From Castellaniella hirudinis_A (lineage in GTDB: Bacteria; Pseudomonadota; Gammaproteobacteria; Burkholderiales; Burkholderiaceae_B): 64,000 nucleotides of DNA. The notes below the pieces were generated by a model that had not been told where the DNA came from, made no database searches, and worked only from the letters and a program-made list of their open reading frames with translations. Location: positions 1 through 64,000 of the forward strand of contig NZ_JBLGTV010000003.1 in NCBI RefSeq assembly GCF_047468865.1, read 5' to 3'. Within the stretch, counting starts at the first letter, position 1, and every line of letters begins with the position of its first letter. Of this stretch, positions 8,428 through 17,219 are shown piece by piece. A program made the translations under genes and the position numbers.

Positions 8428-9155
8428 TCGGCGTCGTCCAACACGGCGGTGGTATAGACTTCCTGGACGTCGTCCAGGCCTTCGAGGAGGTCGATGATTT
8501 TTTGCATGCGCTGGGCGTCTTCGCCCTGCAACTGGACTTCCGACAGGGCCTTCATGACGACGCCCTGGACTTCGGCGGCGAGACCCGCCTGGTCGAAGGC
8601 CAGTTTCAGGGCGGCGTATTGGCCGGGTTCGCAAGTGACTTCGATCACGCCTTCGTCGTCGGTCTGGACGTCGTCGGCGCCGTTGTCCAGGGCGATTTCC
8701 ATGACGTGGTTTTCGGCCGTGCCGGGGGCGAAGATGAATTGCCCGCAGTGCTGGAACATGAAGGCCACGCAGCCGTCTTGGCCCAGGTTGCCGCCGTGCT
8801 TGCTCAGGGTATGGCGAACCTCGGAGACCGTGCGCTGGCGGTTGTCGGTCATGCAGTCGATGATCAGGGCCGCGCCGCCGATGCCATAGCCTTCGTAGCG
8901 GATTTCTTCGTAGTTGGCGTCATCCGCCCCGCCCGCGCCGCGCTGGATGGCCCGCAGGATGTTGTCTTTGGGCATATTGGCCGCCGTGGCCTTGTCCCAG
9001 GCCAGGCGCAGGGCCGGGTTGGCATCGGGGTCGGGCCCGCCCGCGCGGGCGGCGACGGTGATTTCACGAATGATTTTTGTCCAGAGCTTGCCGCGCTTGG
9101 CGTCTTGGCGCCCTTTGCGGTGCTGGATGTTCGCCCATTTACTGTGTCCGGCCAT
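8424..9155 (-). CDS. YebC/PmpR family DNA-binding regulatory protein
   Basis: A 243-residue member of the YebC/TACO1 family, which starts with the invariant MAGHSKWANIQHRKGRQDAKR. Members bind DNA and act as regulators (for example PmpR) or help translation of difficult motifs, so the exact role here is not certain. It is the first gene of the minus-strand run yebC-purD-hemF-nadD-rsfS. The promoter should lie in the 129-bp gap to the divergent oxidoreductase gene. Confidence 0.9.
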   Translation of the reverse strand: MAGHSKWANIQHRKGRQDAKRGKLWTKIIREITVAARAGGPDPDANPALRLAWDKATAANMPKDNILRAIQRGAGGADDANYEEIRYEGYGIGGAALIIDCMTDNRQRTVSEVRHTLSKHGGNLGQDGCVAFMFQHCGQFIFAPGTAENHVMEIALDNGADDVQTDDEGVIEVTCEPGQYAALKLAFDQAGLAAEVQGVVMKALSEVQLQGEDAQRMQKIIDLLEGLDDVQEVYTTAVLDDAE

Positions 9156-9284
9156 AATGTGTCAACTAGGATAAAACATGGAATCCGTCATTTTACCCGC
9201 TACCGGCGCGGTCGTCTGGCGGGGCGGGTTTTCATGCTAGTCTGATCGCATATGGCAGCCCATGACGGGCCGGAGGAATTTGCC

Positions 9285-10268
9285 GTGGAAAAAACCCGAA
9301 TCGTTCAGGTTCGCCAGCATGGCGGGCCGGAAGTCATGCAGATCACAGAAGCCGAGCTTCCGGCGCCGGCGCCCCACGAGGTCCAGATCCGCCAGAAAGC
9401 CATCGGGCTGAATTTCATCGATATTTATTGCCGCACCGGCCTGTACCCCAATCCCCTGCCGCATGGCCTGGGGTTCGAGGCCGCCGGGGTGGTGGCGGCC
9501 GTCGGGGCCGAGGTGCGGCACTTGCAGGCGGGCGACCGGGTAGCCTATGGCCAGGGCCCCATCGGCGCCTATGCGGACGTCCGCAACATTCCCGCCGACC
9601 GGGTGGTGGCCATTCCCGACTCGGTCGATTTCGAGCAGGCGGCCGCCCTGATGCTGAAAGGCCTGACGGTTCAGTATCTGTTTCGCCAGACCTACCGCCT
9701 GAAAGGCACGGAAACCATTCTGTTCCACGCCGCCGCGGGCGGGGTGGGGCTGATCGCCTGCCAATGGGCGCGCGCCTTGGGGGTGCGCCTGATCGGCACG
9801 GCGTCTTCGCCCGAAAAAGCCGCCCTGGCGCGCCAGCATGGCGCCTGGGAGGTCATCGACTACACCCGCGAGGACGTCGCCGCCCGGGTGCTGGAACTCA
9901 CCGAGGGCCAGAAGGTGCCCGTGGTCTACGACGGGGTGGGGCGCGATACCTGGGAAACCTCGCTCGACTGTCTGCAGCCGCGCGGCCTCATGGTCAGTTT
10001 CGGCAATGCCTCCGGCCCGGTCGAAGGCGTCAACCTGGGCCAGCTGGCCGCCAAGGGTTCCTTGTACGTCACCCGGCCGATACTGGGCGCTTATGTGGCC
10101 ACGGCCCAGGCCATGCAGGCCGCGGCCACGGATCTTTTCGACTTGGTCACGGCGGGCAAAATCCACATCGTGATCGGCCAGCGCTTCGCCCTGGAAGACG
10201 CGGCGCTGGCGCACGAGGCCCTGAAGTCCCGCCGGACCACCGGGGCCACGGTGCTGACGCTGGACTGA
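9285..10268 (+). CDS. NADPH:quinone reductase / zinc-independent medium-chain dehydrogenase
   Basis: A 327-residue MDR-superfamily protein of the quinone oxidoreductase (QorA) type. It shows the QOR signature around LNFIDIYCRTGLYP, the GFEAAGVV segment and the NADPH-binding loop HAAAGGVGLIACQWA. No structural or catalytic zinc cysteines are present. The start is a GTG at 9285, preceded at eight bases by GGAGG; an ATG at 9252 lacks such a site. It reduces quinones or alpha,beta-unsaturated carbonyls in the cytoplasm; the natural substrate is unknown. Its TGA directly abuts the stop codon of the convergent fbp gene. Confidence 0.88.
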   Translation: MEKTRIVQVRQHGGPEVMQITEAELPAPAPHEVQIRQKAIGLNFIDIYCRTGLYPNPLPHGLGFEAAGVVAAVGAEVRHLQAGDRVAYGQGPIGAYADVRNIPADRVVAIPDSVDFEQAAALMLKGLTVQYLFRQTYRLKGTETILFHAAAGGVGLIACQWARALGVRLIGTASSPEKAALARQHGAWEVIDYTREDVAARVLELTEGQKVPVVYDGVGRDTWETSLDCLQPRGLMVSFGNASGPVEGVNLGQLAAKGSLYVTRPILGAYVATAQAMQAAATDLFDLVTAGKIHIVIGQRFALEDAALAHEALKSRRTTGATVLTLD

Positions 10269-11279
10269 TCAGCCCTGCTGGTGGTAGCGCTGCACGCGCT
10301 CGACTTCTTCCCGGGAACCCAGCACCACCCCGACGCGCTGGTGGATGGCGTCGGGCTGGATGTCCAGGATGCGCGTGTCGCCGTCCACGGCGCGGCCGCC
10401 GGCCTGTTCCACCAGGAAGCTCATGGGATTGGCCTCGTACATCAGGCGCAGCTTGCCCTTGCGCCCGGACGCCCGGGCGTCGCGGGGGTACATGAAGACC
10501 CCGCCGCGAGTCAGGATGCGGTGCACATCGGCCACCATCGAGGCAATCCAGCGCATGTTGTAGTTTTTGCCCAACGGGCCGGTTTCGCCGGCCAGGCATT
10601 CGTCGATATAGCGCTGGACGGGCGCTTCCCAGTGGCGCTGGTTGGACATGTTGATGGCAAATTCGGTGGCTTGTTCCGGGACGCGGATGTTTTCGTGGGT
10701 CAGCAGCCATGAGCCCATTTCCCGATCCAGGGTAAAGCCCATCACCCCGTTGCCGACGGTCAGCACCAGCATGGTCTGGGGGCCGTAGATGGCGTAGCCC
10801 GCCGCCACTTGCCGGCTGCCGGGCTGAAGAAAATCGGCTTCGGTGATCTCGCGTCCGGCGGCGGACGGCGGCGCCTGCAGGACGGAAAAAATCGTGCCGA
10901 TCGACACATTGACGTCAATGTTCGAGGACCCGTCCAGCGGGTCGAACAGCAGCAGGTTCTGGCCTTTTGGATAGTGGTTGGGAATCCGGTGGATGGTTTG
11001 CATTTCCTCGGAGGCCATCGCCGCCAGATTGCCGCCCCATTCATTGGCTTCCAACAGGATTTCGTTGGACAGCACATCCAGTTTTTTCTGGATTTCACCC
11101 TGGACGTTTTCGGTGCCCTGGCTGCCCAGCACGCCGCCCAGGGCGCCTTTGCTGACCGCATGGCTGATGGCCTTGCAGGCCCGGGAGACAGTTTCGATCA
11201 GGAGCCGAACCTCGGGCGAGACCGCCTGGTGCAGCCGCTGCTGTTCGACCAGATACTGGGTCAAGGTTTTGAATTTCAA
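10269..11279 (-). CDS. fbp: Fructose-1,6-bisphosphatase class I
   Basis: This 336-residue enzyme removes the 1-phosphate of fructose 1,6-bisphosphate in gluconeogenesis. The metal and substrate site LFDPLDGSSNIDVN is present, together with VLSNEILLEANEWGG and the C-terminal GGRAVDGDTRILDI. The protein begins at the family start (MKFKTLTQYLVEQQ), but the codon is TTG, six bases after an AGG site; no ATG is available close by. It follows the pepN terminator by about 20 bp, so it may depend on readthrough or on a promoter inside pepN. Confidence 0.93.
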   Translation of the reverse strand: MKFKTLTQYLVEQQRLHQAVSPEVRLLIETVSRACKAISHAVSKGALGGVLGSQGTENVQGEIQKKLDVLSNEILLEANEWGGNLAAMASEEMQTIHRIPNHYPKGQNLLLFDPLDGSSNIDVNVSIGTIFSVLQAPPSAAGREITEADFLQPGSRQVAAGYAIYGPQTMLVLTVGNGVMGFTLDREMGSWLLTHENIRVPEQATEFAINMSNQRHWEAPVQRYIDECLAGETGPLGKNYNMRWIASMVADVHRILTRGGVFMYPRDARASGRKGKLRLMYEANPMSFLVEQAGGRAVDGDTRILDIQPDAIHQRVGVVLGSREEVERVQRYHQQG

Positions 11280-11299
11280 GGTATGCCTCGTAAGTAATG

Positions 11300-11333
11300 A
11301 AAAAATCGAGCGCCCCCGCCCGGGCGGGGGGCG
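11300..11333 (-). terminator. Rho-independent terminator after pepN
   Basis: Read on the minus strand, a very GC-rich near-perfect hairpin (about nine to ten base pairs, centred at 11322) is followed by a short spacer and six T residues (11305-11300). It begins five bases after the pepN stop and ends 20 bases before the fbp start codon, so it should separate the two genes or attenuate fbp. Confidence 0.8.
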
Positions 11334-11337
11334 TGGA

Positions 11338-14040
11338 TCAGACGTCCAATGCTTTGGAGATGATTTCCCGGACGTTGCGCGACAGGTCGGGGGCGGCCAG
11401 CACCCGCTGCAGCGCCGCCCGCATGCCGTCCCGGCATGACGGCTCGAAGCGCGCCCAGTTGTCGAACGCGCGCGCCAGGCGGGCGGCGATCTCGGGATTG
11501 AGCGGGTTGAGCGCCAGGACTTGTTCGGCCCAGAAGTCGTAGCCTTCGGGCGTGTGCAGCTGGGCGGGGTTGTCCAGACAAAAGCGGAAGATCACCGCGC
11601 GGGCCCGGTTGGGCGTGCGCAAGGTGAAGTCGGGCAGCGCCATCAGGGCGCGGGCCTGATCCACCGTGCAGGCGGGCGCGCTGGCCTGCAGGCCGAACCA
11701 GCTGTCCAGAACCAGGGGGTCGGCTTGCCAGCGCTGGTGAAAATCCCGCAGCAGGTCGTCGCAATCCTGGGGGGCATGTTGCACCAGGGCGGACAAGGCC
11801 CCCAGGCTTTCGGTCATGTTGCGCGCCTGGGCGTACTGCCGGCGCGCGCTGTCGATGGCGGCAGGTTCTTTGCCCGCCAGCAGGTAGGACAGCGCCAGGT
11901 TGCGCAGGGCGCGCCGCCCGGCGGCGACGGGGTCGGGCGAATACGGGCCGCCATCGTCGGCCAGGCTGTCATACAGGCGGCGCCAGTCGCCGGCCAGGGC
12001 GGTGCCCAGCGCCCGTTGCGTCTGATCCCAGGCGGCCACGGCGGCCTGGGGCGCCATCGGGCGACTGCGTTCGATCACTTCGCGCGCGGTGGGCAGGGCC
12101 AGCAGGCGGGCGCGGTAGGCGGCCGACAGCGCCGGGTTCCGCAGGGCGGCTTGCCAGGTTTCGATCAGGATATCCGCGGGCGGCGCATCGGTATCGTGGT
12201 CGGTTGCGGGCATCCGGGACAGCAGGTGGCGCAGCGCCAGTTCCTGGGTGGCGTCCCAGCGGGCGAAGGGGTCGGGATCGTGGCGGGCCAGCAGGGCCAG
12301 GTCGGCCGTGCCGCGCGGGGTGTCGATGAGCACCGGGGCCGAAAAACCGCGCAGCAGCGACAGCACGGGGGCGCTGGGGATGTCGTCCAGCACCCAGGTC
12401 TGCCGGGCCTGCTTGAGTTCCAGGATCACGGTGTCCTGCCGGCGGCCCTGCCAAGTGATGGGCAGGGGGTGTCCGTCGGCATCCAGCAGACCGATGGCGA
12501 CCGGCAGGTGCAGCGGCGGTTTGTCGGCCACGGGCGTGGCGCGGGCCTCCAGCCCGACGGGGGCGCATTGCTGGGACAGCGTCAGGCTGAGTTGCCGGCG
12601 ATCCGGGTGGTACTGCGATTGCACCCGCAGGCGCGGGGTGCCGGCCTGGGCGTACCACTGCCGGAACACCTGGAAATCCTGCCCCGGGTTTTGCCGGGTG
12701 TAGATGGATTCCATCACGTCGACGAAATCGTCGCAGGTGACGGCCTGGCCGTCGTGGCGGCGGAAGTATTCGTCCATGCCGGCGCGAAAGCCGGCTTCGC
12801 CCAGCAGGGTATGCTGCATGCGGATGACTTCGGCGCCTTTCTCGTACACCGTGGCGGTGTAGAAGTTGCCGATTTCCTGGTAGCTGTCCGGGCGGATAGG
12901 ATGGGCCATGGGGCCGGCGTCCTCGGGAAACTGCATCATGCGCAGGACATGCACGTCGTCGATGCGCTTGACGGCCCGGGCGCTGGCGGCTTCTTCGGGC
13001 GGCAGGCCTTCGGCCAGCATGTCGGCCGAGAATTCCTGTTCACGAAAGACGGTCAGGCCCTCTTTGAGGGATAACTGGAACCAGTCGCGGCAGGTGACCC
13101 GGTTGCCGGTCCAGTTGTGGAAGTATTCGTGTCCGATGACATCTTCGATGCGCCGGTAGGCGGTGTCCGTGGCGCTGTCCGGGTCGGCCAGGACATAGGC
13201 GGCATTGAACACGTTGAGCCCTTTGTTTTCCATGGCCCCCATGTTGAAGTCGCGCGCCGCCACCACCATGAAGCGGTCGAGGTCGAGCGCCAGCCCGAAA
13301 CGCCGCTCGTCCCAGTGGAGGGCGCGCGTCAGGCAGTCCAGCGCCCAGTGGGTCTTGGGGCCGCTGCCTTTGTCGCTGTACACCTGCAGCAGCACGGGCC
13401 GCCCGCTGCGCGTGGCGTCGCGGCGCTCGATGCAGTCGAAGTCGCCCGCCACCAGGGCGAACAGGTAGGCGGGCTTGGGGTGGGGGTCTTGCCAATGGGC
13501 CTGGATGCGGCCGTCGGCCAGCGTGGTCTGCTCGACCAGGTTGCCGTTGGACAGCAGGATGGGGTAGGCCGAAGGCTGCGCCCGCAGGACGACGTCGAAG
13601 CGGGACATGACGTCGGGGCGGTCGGGAAACCATGTGATGCGGCGAAAGCCCTGGGCCTCGCATTGGGTAAAGAGCTTGTCGCCCGAGACATACAGCCCCA
13701 TCAGGGTGGAGTTGCGGGCCGGATGGCAGTGGCTGGCGATGCCCACGGTGAAGGCTTGCCCGCCGGCCGGCGGCGACAGCCGCAGGGTCTGGGTATCCAG
13801 CTGGTATTCGCCGGGCACCAGCGCGCGGCCGTCCAGGGTGACGTCGATGAGTTCGAGGTCTTCGCCGTGCAGAACCAGGGGCGTGCCCGGCGCGGTGTGC
13901 GCGGCGGGCTGGAAATGCAGCTCGGACTGTACCCGGGTGGTGTCGGGGTCCAGATCGAAGGCCAGCCTGACGTGGGACAGGCGATAGGGGAAAGGGGTGT
14001 AATCCTGGCGATGAATCGTCTGGACGAGATCTGTGCGCAT
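11338..14040 (-). CDS. pepN: Aminopeptidase N
   Basis: A 900-residue M1-family zinc metallopeptidase that trims N-terminal residues from peptides in the cytoplasm. The exopeptidase motif GAMEN and the zinc site HEYFH followed by a distant glutamate in LKEGL are both present. The N-terminal beta domain, catalytic domain, Ig-like domain and long helical C-terminal domain match the 870-900 residue length of proteobacterial PepN. The start is the ATG at 14040. It is followed by a strong terminator and then fbp. Confidence 0.95.
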   Translation of the reverse strand: MRTDLVQTIHRQDYTPFPYRLSHVRLAFDLDPDTTRVQSELHFQPAAHTAPGTPLVLHGEDLELIDVTLDGRALVPGEYQLDTQTLRLSPPAGGQAFTVGIASHCHPARNSTLMGLYVSGDKLFTQCEAQGFRRITWFPDRPDVMSRFDVVLRAQPSAYPILLSNGNLVEQTTLADGRIQAHWQDPHPKPAYLFALVAGDFDCIERRDATRSGRPVLLQVYSDKGSGPKTHWALDCLTRALHWDERRFGLALDLDRFMVVAARDFNMGAMENKGLNVFNAAYVLADPDSATDTAYRRIEDVIGHEYFHNWTGNRVTCRDWFQLSLKEGLTVFREQEFSADMLAEGLPPEEAASARAVKRIDDVHVLRMMQFPEDAGPMAHPIRPDSYQEIGNFYTATVYEKGAEVIRMQHTLLGEAGFRAGMDEYFRRHDGQAVTCDDFVDVMESIYTRQNPGQDFQVFRQWYAQAGTPRLRVQSQYHPDRRQLSLTLSQQCAPVGLEARATPVADKPPLHLPVAIGLLDADGHPLPITWQGRRQDTVILELKQARQTWVLDDIPSAPVLSLLRGFSAPVLIDTPRGTADLALLARHDPDPFARWDATQELALRHLLSRMPATDHDTDAPPADILIETWQAALRNPALSAAYRARLLALPTAREVIERSRPMAPQAAVAAWDQTQRALGTALAGDWRRLYDSLADDGGPYSPDPVAAGRRALRNLALSYLLAGKEPAAIDSARRQYAQARNMTESLGALSALVQHAPQDCDDLLRDFHQRWQADPLVLDSWFGLQASAPACTVDQARALMALPDFTLRTPNRARAVIFRFCLDNPAQLHTPEGYDFWAEQVLALNPLNPEIAARLARAFDNWARFEPSCRDGMRAALQRVLAAPDLSRNVREIISKALDV

Positions 14041-14103
14041 GATTTTTCCGTAAAGCCGATATCAGGCCTGTATTGTAGTCGGCCGGCAGTACGGGGGCGG
14101 CGT

Positions 14104-14125
14104 GCCGCGCCCAGCCAGGCGCGGC
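14104..14125 (-). terminator. Hairpin downstream of the H-NS gene
   Basis: An eight-base GC stem (14104-14111 with 14118-14125) with a six-base loop lies about 40 bases after the stop of the H-NS-family gene. No clear T-run follows on the minus strand. It may help terminate or stabilise that transcript. Confidence 0.35.
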
Positions 14126-14164
14126 GGTGGCGCGCCACGGGTGTGGCGGGCGGGTGGCGTTGGA

Positions 14165-14533
14165 TCAGGCGGTTTTTTCGATCAGGAAAGTATCGCGGGA
14201 AGTGCCGGCGGCCTCGGCGTCGGACACCCAGCGCGGCGGCTTGCCGCGGCCGGTCCATTCGGCTTTGGTTTCGGGGTGGCGGTATTTTGGCGGAATGACG
14301 CGCTTGGCGCCGGTGCTGGGCTTGCGGGTGCCCGCGGCGGCGCGGCCAGCGGGTTTTTTGTCGAATGCCTCGGCGATTTCTTCCGGGGTGATGCCATAAT
14401 CGCGCATCGAGCGCACAATGGAGGTAATAACGGGCTTGCGTTGTTTGGCCTGCAGCGATTCCAGTTGCTTTTCTATTTTGGCCATTTCTTTTTCGAGGCG
14501 GGTTTTCTGTGCGGCAAAATTACTGCGGGCCAT
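14165..14533 (-). CDS. H-NS family nucleoid-associated protein
   Basis: A 122-residue histone-like protein of the HvrA/BpH3 type. The N-terminal 45 residues form a charged coiled coil (oligomerisation). The C-terminal DNA-binding domain carries KYRHPETKAEWTGRGKPPRW, with the conserved W-x-G-R-G-x-P-x-W core that inserts an AT-hook-like loop into the minor groove. It likely silences AT-rich and acquired DNA. AGGAG lies seven bases before the ATG. The upstream region to 14789 is strikingly AT-rich for this chromosome, as expected for an autoregulated hns promoter. Confidence 0.93.
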   Translation of the reverse strand: MARSNFAAQKTRLEKEMAKIEKQLESLQAKQRKPVITSIVRSMRDYGITPEEIAEAFDKKPAGRAAAGTRKPSTGAKRVIPPKYRHPETKAEWTGRGKPPRWVSDAEAAGTSRDTFLIEKTA

Positions 14534-14609
14534 ATGGGGGCTCCTGAGGTGGCGGCTGGAAATCCAACCGGGCTATTGATAGGCGGAAAAATCAAAGTGC
14601 CTGGTATTT

Positions 14610-14720
14610 TAATCTGATTGCCATGCCTTTATGCAAGTTTGTGCCGGATTTAAAATGTATCAACTGTTTAGTCTCTCTTTTGCCGTGTTGTTTTAAGCTT
14701 GTTTATTTCTTTTCCAAGCC
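14610..14720 (-). promoter_or_regulatory. AT-rich control region upstream of the H-NS gene
   Basis: This tract has a base composition far more AT-rich than its neighbours, with runs such as TTTAAAATG and TTGTTTTAAG. It lies upstream of the H-NS-family gene and in front of the divergent amidase gene. H-NS genes are often repressed by their own product through such tracts. No single promoter can be fixed by eye. Confidence 0.45.
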
Positions 14721-14789
14721 GGCCGCCTCGTGATGGCGCGTCCGCCGGATGGAAATCATCGAAACGAAATCTGGATCAGGAATATCACC

Positions 14790-15602
14790 ATGCAAGAGGA
14801 TGTCTTTCCCGTGGCTGCCGTGCAAATGGTATCCGGCCTGTCGTTGGACGATAATCTGCGGCAGGCGGCGCACTGGGTCGGCGAGGCCGCCCGGGCGGGG
14901 GCCCGGTTGGTCGCTTTGCCCGAATATTTTTGTTTCATGGGGCGGCGCGATCCCGATAAGCTGGCCTTGGCCGAAACCCCCGGCGCGGGGCCCATCCAAT
15001 CTTTTTTGGCCGACCTGGCCCGGCGGCATGGGCTCTGGCTGGTTGGCGGCACCTTGCCATTGCACAGCCCGGATGCGCAACGCATCTACAATGCCTGTCT
15101 GGTTTTCGATCCCCAGGGACGGCAAGCGGCCCGCTACGACAAAATCCACCTGTTCGGTTTTAAAAAGGATGCCGAATCCTACGACGAATCCATTTCGATC
15201 CGGCCGGGGGATAATCCGCCCCAGGTGTTTTCCATGCCGTTCGGACGGGTCGCCCTGGCGGTCTGCTACGACTTGCGTTTCCCGGAGCTGTTCCGGGCGC
15301 AAGGGGATGTGCGCCTGATGGTGGTGCCCGCCGCTTTTACCTACACCACGGGTTCTGTACACTGGCAGGTGTTGTTGCGCGCGCGCGCCATCGAGAACCA
15401 GTGTTATGTCCTGGCCAGCGCCCAGGGCGGGGTGCACGAAAACGGCCGTCGCACCTGGGGGCATTCCATGCTGATCGACCCCTGGGGCGATGTGCTCGCC
15501 AGCCTGCCCGAAGGCCCGGGCCTGGTCTCGGGGGCCCTCGAAGCCGCCCGCCTGGCTGCGGTGCGCCAGGCTTTGCCGGCGCTGCGCCATCGCGTTTTAT
15601 AA
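14790..15602 (+). CDS. Nitrilase-superfamily carbon-nitrogen hydrolase (Nit2-like amidase)
   Basis: A 270-residue cytoplasmic amidase. The Glu-Lys-Cys triad is visible: E in LPEYF, K in YDKIHLF and C in AVCYDLRFPELFR. The NitFhit/Nit2 branch hydrolyses deaminated glutathione or omega-amides as metabolite repair, which is the most likely role. AGGA lies eight bases before the ATG at 14790; an in-frame ATG 60 bases upstream adds a non-conserved leader. tldD follows 21 bases later, a pairing common in betaproteobacteria. Confidence 0.87.
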   Translation: MQEDVFPVAAVQMVSGLSLDDNLRQAAHWVGEAARAGARLVALPEYFCFMGRRDPDKLALAETPGAGPIQSFLADLARRHGLWLVGGTLPLHSPDAQRIYNACLVFDPQGRQAARYDKIHLFGFKKDAESYDESISIRPGDNPPQVFSMPFGRVALAVCYDLRFPELFRAQGDVRLMVVPAAFTYTTGSVHWQVLLRARAIENQCYVLASAQGGVHENGRRTWGHSMLIDPWGDVLASLPEGPGLVSGALEAARLAAVRQALPALRHRVL

Positions 15603-15623
15603 AGTCTGACGGACCTCATATAG

Positions 15624-17078
15624 ATGAAATTGATAGAACCGGGCCTGGACGCCCTGAATACCGCCCGCTCTCTGCTGCTGGACCCCTGGGGCCTGGACGA
15701 ATCCCATCTGGCGCGGGCCCTGTCCGAAATCCACAGCCATCGGGTCGATTATGCCGACCTGTATTTCCAATACAGCTGCTCCGAGGGCTGGGGGCTCGAA
15801 GAAGGCATCGTCAAGACCGGCAGTTTTTCCATCGACCAGGGGGTGGGGGTGCGTGCCGTCAGCGGCGAGAAAACCGCGTTTGCCTATTCGGATTCGCTAT
15901 CGCCCGAGGCCTTGCTGTCGTCGGCCCGGGCCGTGCGCACGATTGCCCGCCAGGGGGCCGGGCGGCGCCGGGTGTCGGGCGGGCAGGATGCCCCGCATCA
16001 TCTGTATCTCGGGGTCAACCCCGTGGATTCCCTGTCCGCACCGGACAAGGTGGCCTTGCTCGAACGCGTCGAGGCCATGGCGCGCGCGGCAGACCCCGGC
16101 ATCATCCAGGTGATGGCCGGGCTGGCGGCCGAATACGACGTCATCCTGGTGGCCGGCAGCGATGGCCGGCTGGTGGCGGATGTCCGCCCCCTGGTGCGCC
16201 TGTCGCTGACGGTGATCGCCGAGCACAAGGGCCGCCGCGAAATGGGCCATGGCGGCGGTGGCGGCCGTACCGGCCTGGCCTACTTTACCGACGACGTGCT
16301 GCGCGGCTATGTCGAGCGCGCAGTTCACGAAGCCCGGGTCAATCTGCAGGCGCGGCCCGCGCCGGCCGGGCAGATGACCGTGGTGCTGGGGTCGGGCTGG
16401 CCCGGCATCCTGCTGCACGAAGCGGTCGGCCATGGACTGGAAGGGGATTTCAATCGCAAGGGCTCCAGCGTGTTTTCCGGCCGCATTGGCGAACAAGTCG
16501 CCTCCAAGGGGGTGACGGTGGTCGATGACGGCACCTTGCCCGACCGCCGGGGGTCGCTCAATGTGGATGACGAGGGCCACCCCACCCAGCACAATGTGCT
16601 GATCGAAGACGGCATCTTGCGCGGCTACATGCAGGATTCCCTGAATGCCCGCCTGATGAAGCAGGCCCCCACGGGCAATGGGCGCCGGGAATCCTATGCG
16701 CACCTGCCCATGCCGCGCATGACCAACACCTACATGCTGGCGGGACAGGCCGATCCGCAGGAAATCGTCCAGTCGGTCGAACGGGGGCTGTATGCGGTGA
16801 ACTTCGGCGGGGGCCAGGTGGATATCACCAGCGGCAAGTTCGTGTTTTCCGCCTCCGAGGCCTATCTCATCGAAAACGGCAAGGTGACGCACCCCGTCAA
16901 GGGGGCCACCCTGATCGGCAGCGGCCCGGAGGCCATGCGCCGCATCGGCATGGTCGGCCACGACCTGGCCCTGGATTCGGGGGTGGGCACGTGCGGCAAA
17001 GAAGGCCAAAGCGTGCCGGTCGGGGTGGGCATGCCCACCCTGCGCATCGACGGCCTGACCGTGGGCGGCACGGCCTGA
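15624..17078 (+). CDS. tldD: Metalloprotease TldD
   Basis: A 484-residue subunit of the TldD/TldE (PmbA) protease, which degrades unfolded peptides, matures microcin-like peptides and processes CcdA-type antitoxins. The zinc motif HEAVGHGLEGD is at about residues 263-273, and the C-terminal cysteine region GTCGKEGQ is present. TldE is not encoded in this window. It is probably co-transcribed with the amidase gene just upstream. A tandem repeat array follows the stop codon. Confidence 0.95.
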   Translation: MKLIEPGLDALNTARSLLLDPWGLDESHLARALSEIHSHRVDYADLYFQYSCSEGWGLEEGIVKTGSFSIDQGVGVRAVSGEKTAFAYSDSLSPEALLSSARAVRTIARQGAGRRRVSGGQDAPHHLYLGVNPVDSLSAPDKVALLERVEAMARAADPGIIQVMAGLAAEYDVILVAGSDGRLVADVRPLVRLSLTVIAEHKGRREMGHGGGGGRTGLAYFTDDVLRGYVERAVHEARVNLQARPAPAGQMTVVLGSGWPGILLHEAVGHGLEGDFNRKGSSVFSGRIGEQVASKGVTVVDDGTLPDRRGSLNVDDEGHPTQHNVLIEDGILRGYMQDSLNARLMKQAPTGNGRRESYAHLPMPRMTNTYMLAGQADPQEIVQSVERGLYAVNFGGGQVDITSGKFVFSASEAYLIENGKVTHPVKGATLIGSGPEAMRRIGMVGHDLALDSGVGTCGKEGQSVPVGVGMPTLRIDGLTVGGTA

Positions 17079-17097
17079 GCCGTCCGCGCAGCGGCGC

Positions 17098-17210
17098 GCG
17101 CGCCGGCAGCCGCGGCCTGATTCGCGTCGCGGCGCAGCGGCAGCTGTGGCCTGATTCGCGCCGTGGCGCGCCGGCAACCGTGGCTTGATTCGCCCAGGCG
17201 CGCCGGGCCG
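17098..17210. repeat. 34-bp tandem repeat array, three units plus a partial
   Basis: Three imperfect head-to-tail units are visible at 17098-17131, 17132-17165 and 17166-17197, followed by the first 13 bases of a fourth. Each unit begins GCGC, continues with CCGGCA or a close variant, and contains TGATTCGC. The array fills the gap between the converging tldD and pncB genes and encodes no plausible protein. Confidence 0.85.
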
Positions 17211-17219
17211 CGCCGCCGT

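Noticed and set aside
17098..17210. CRISPR array
   Set aside because: The repeats are head to tail without unique spacers and are imperfect; no cas genes are near.
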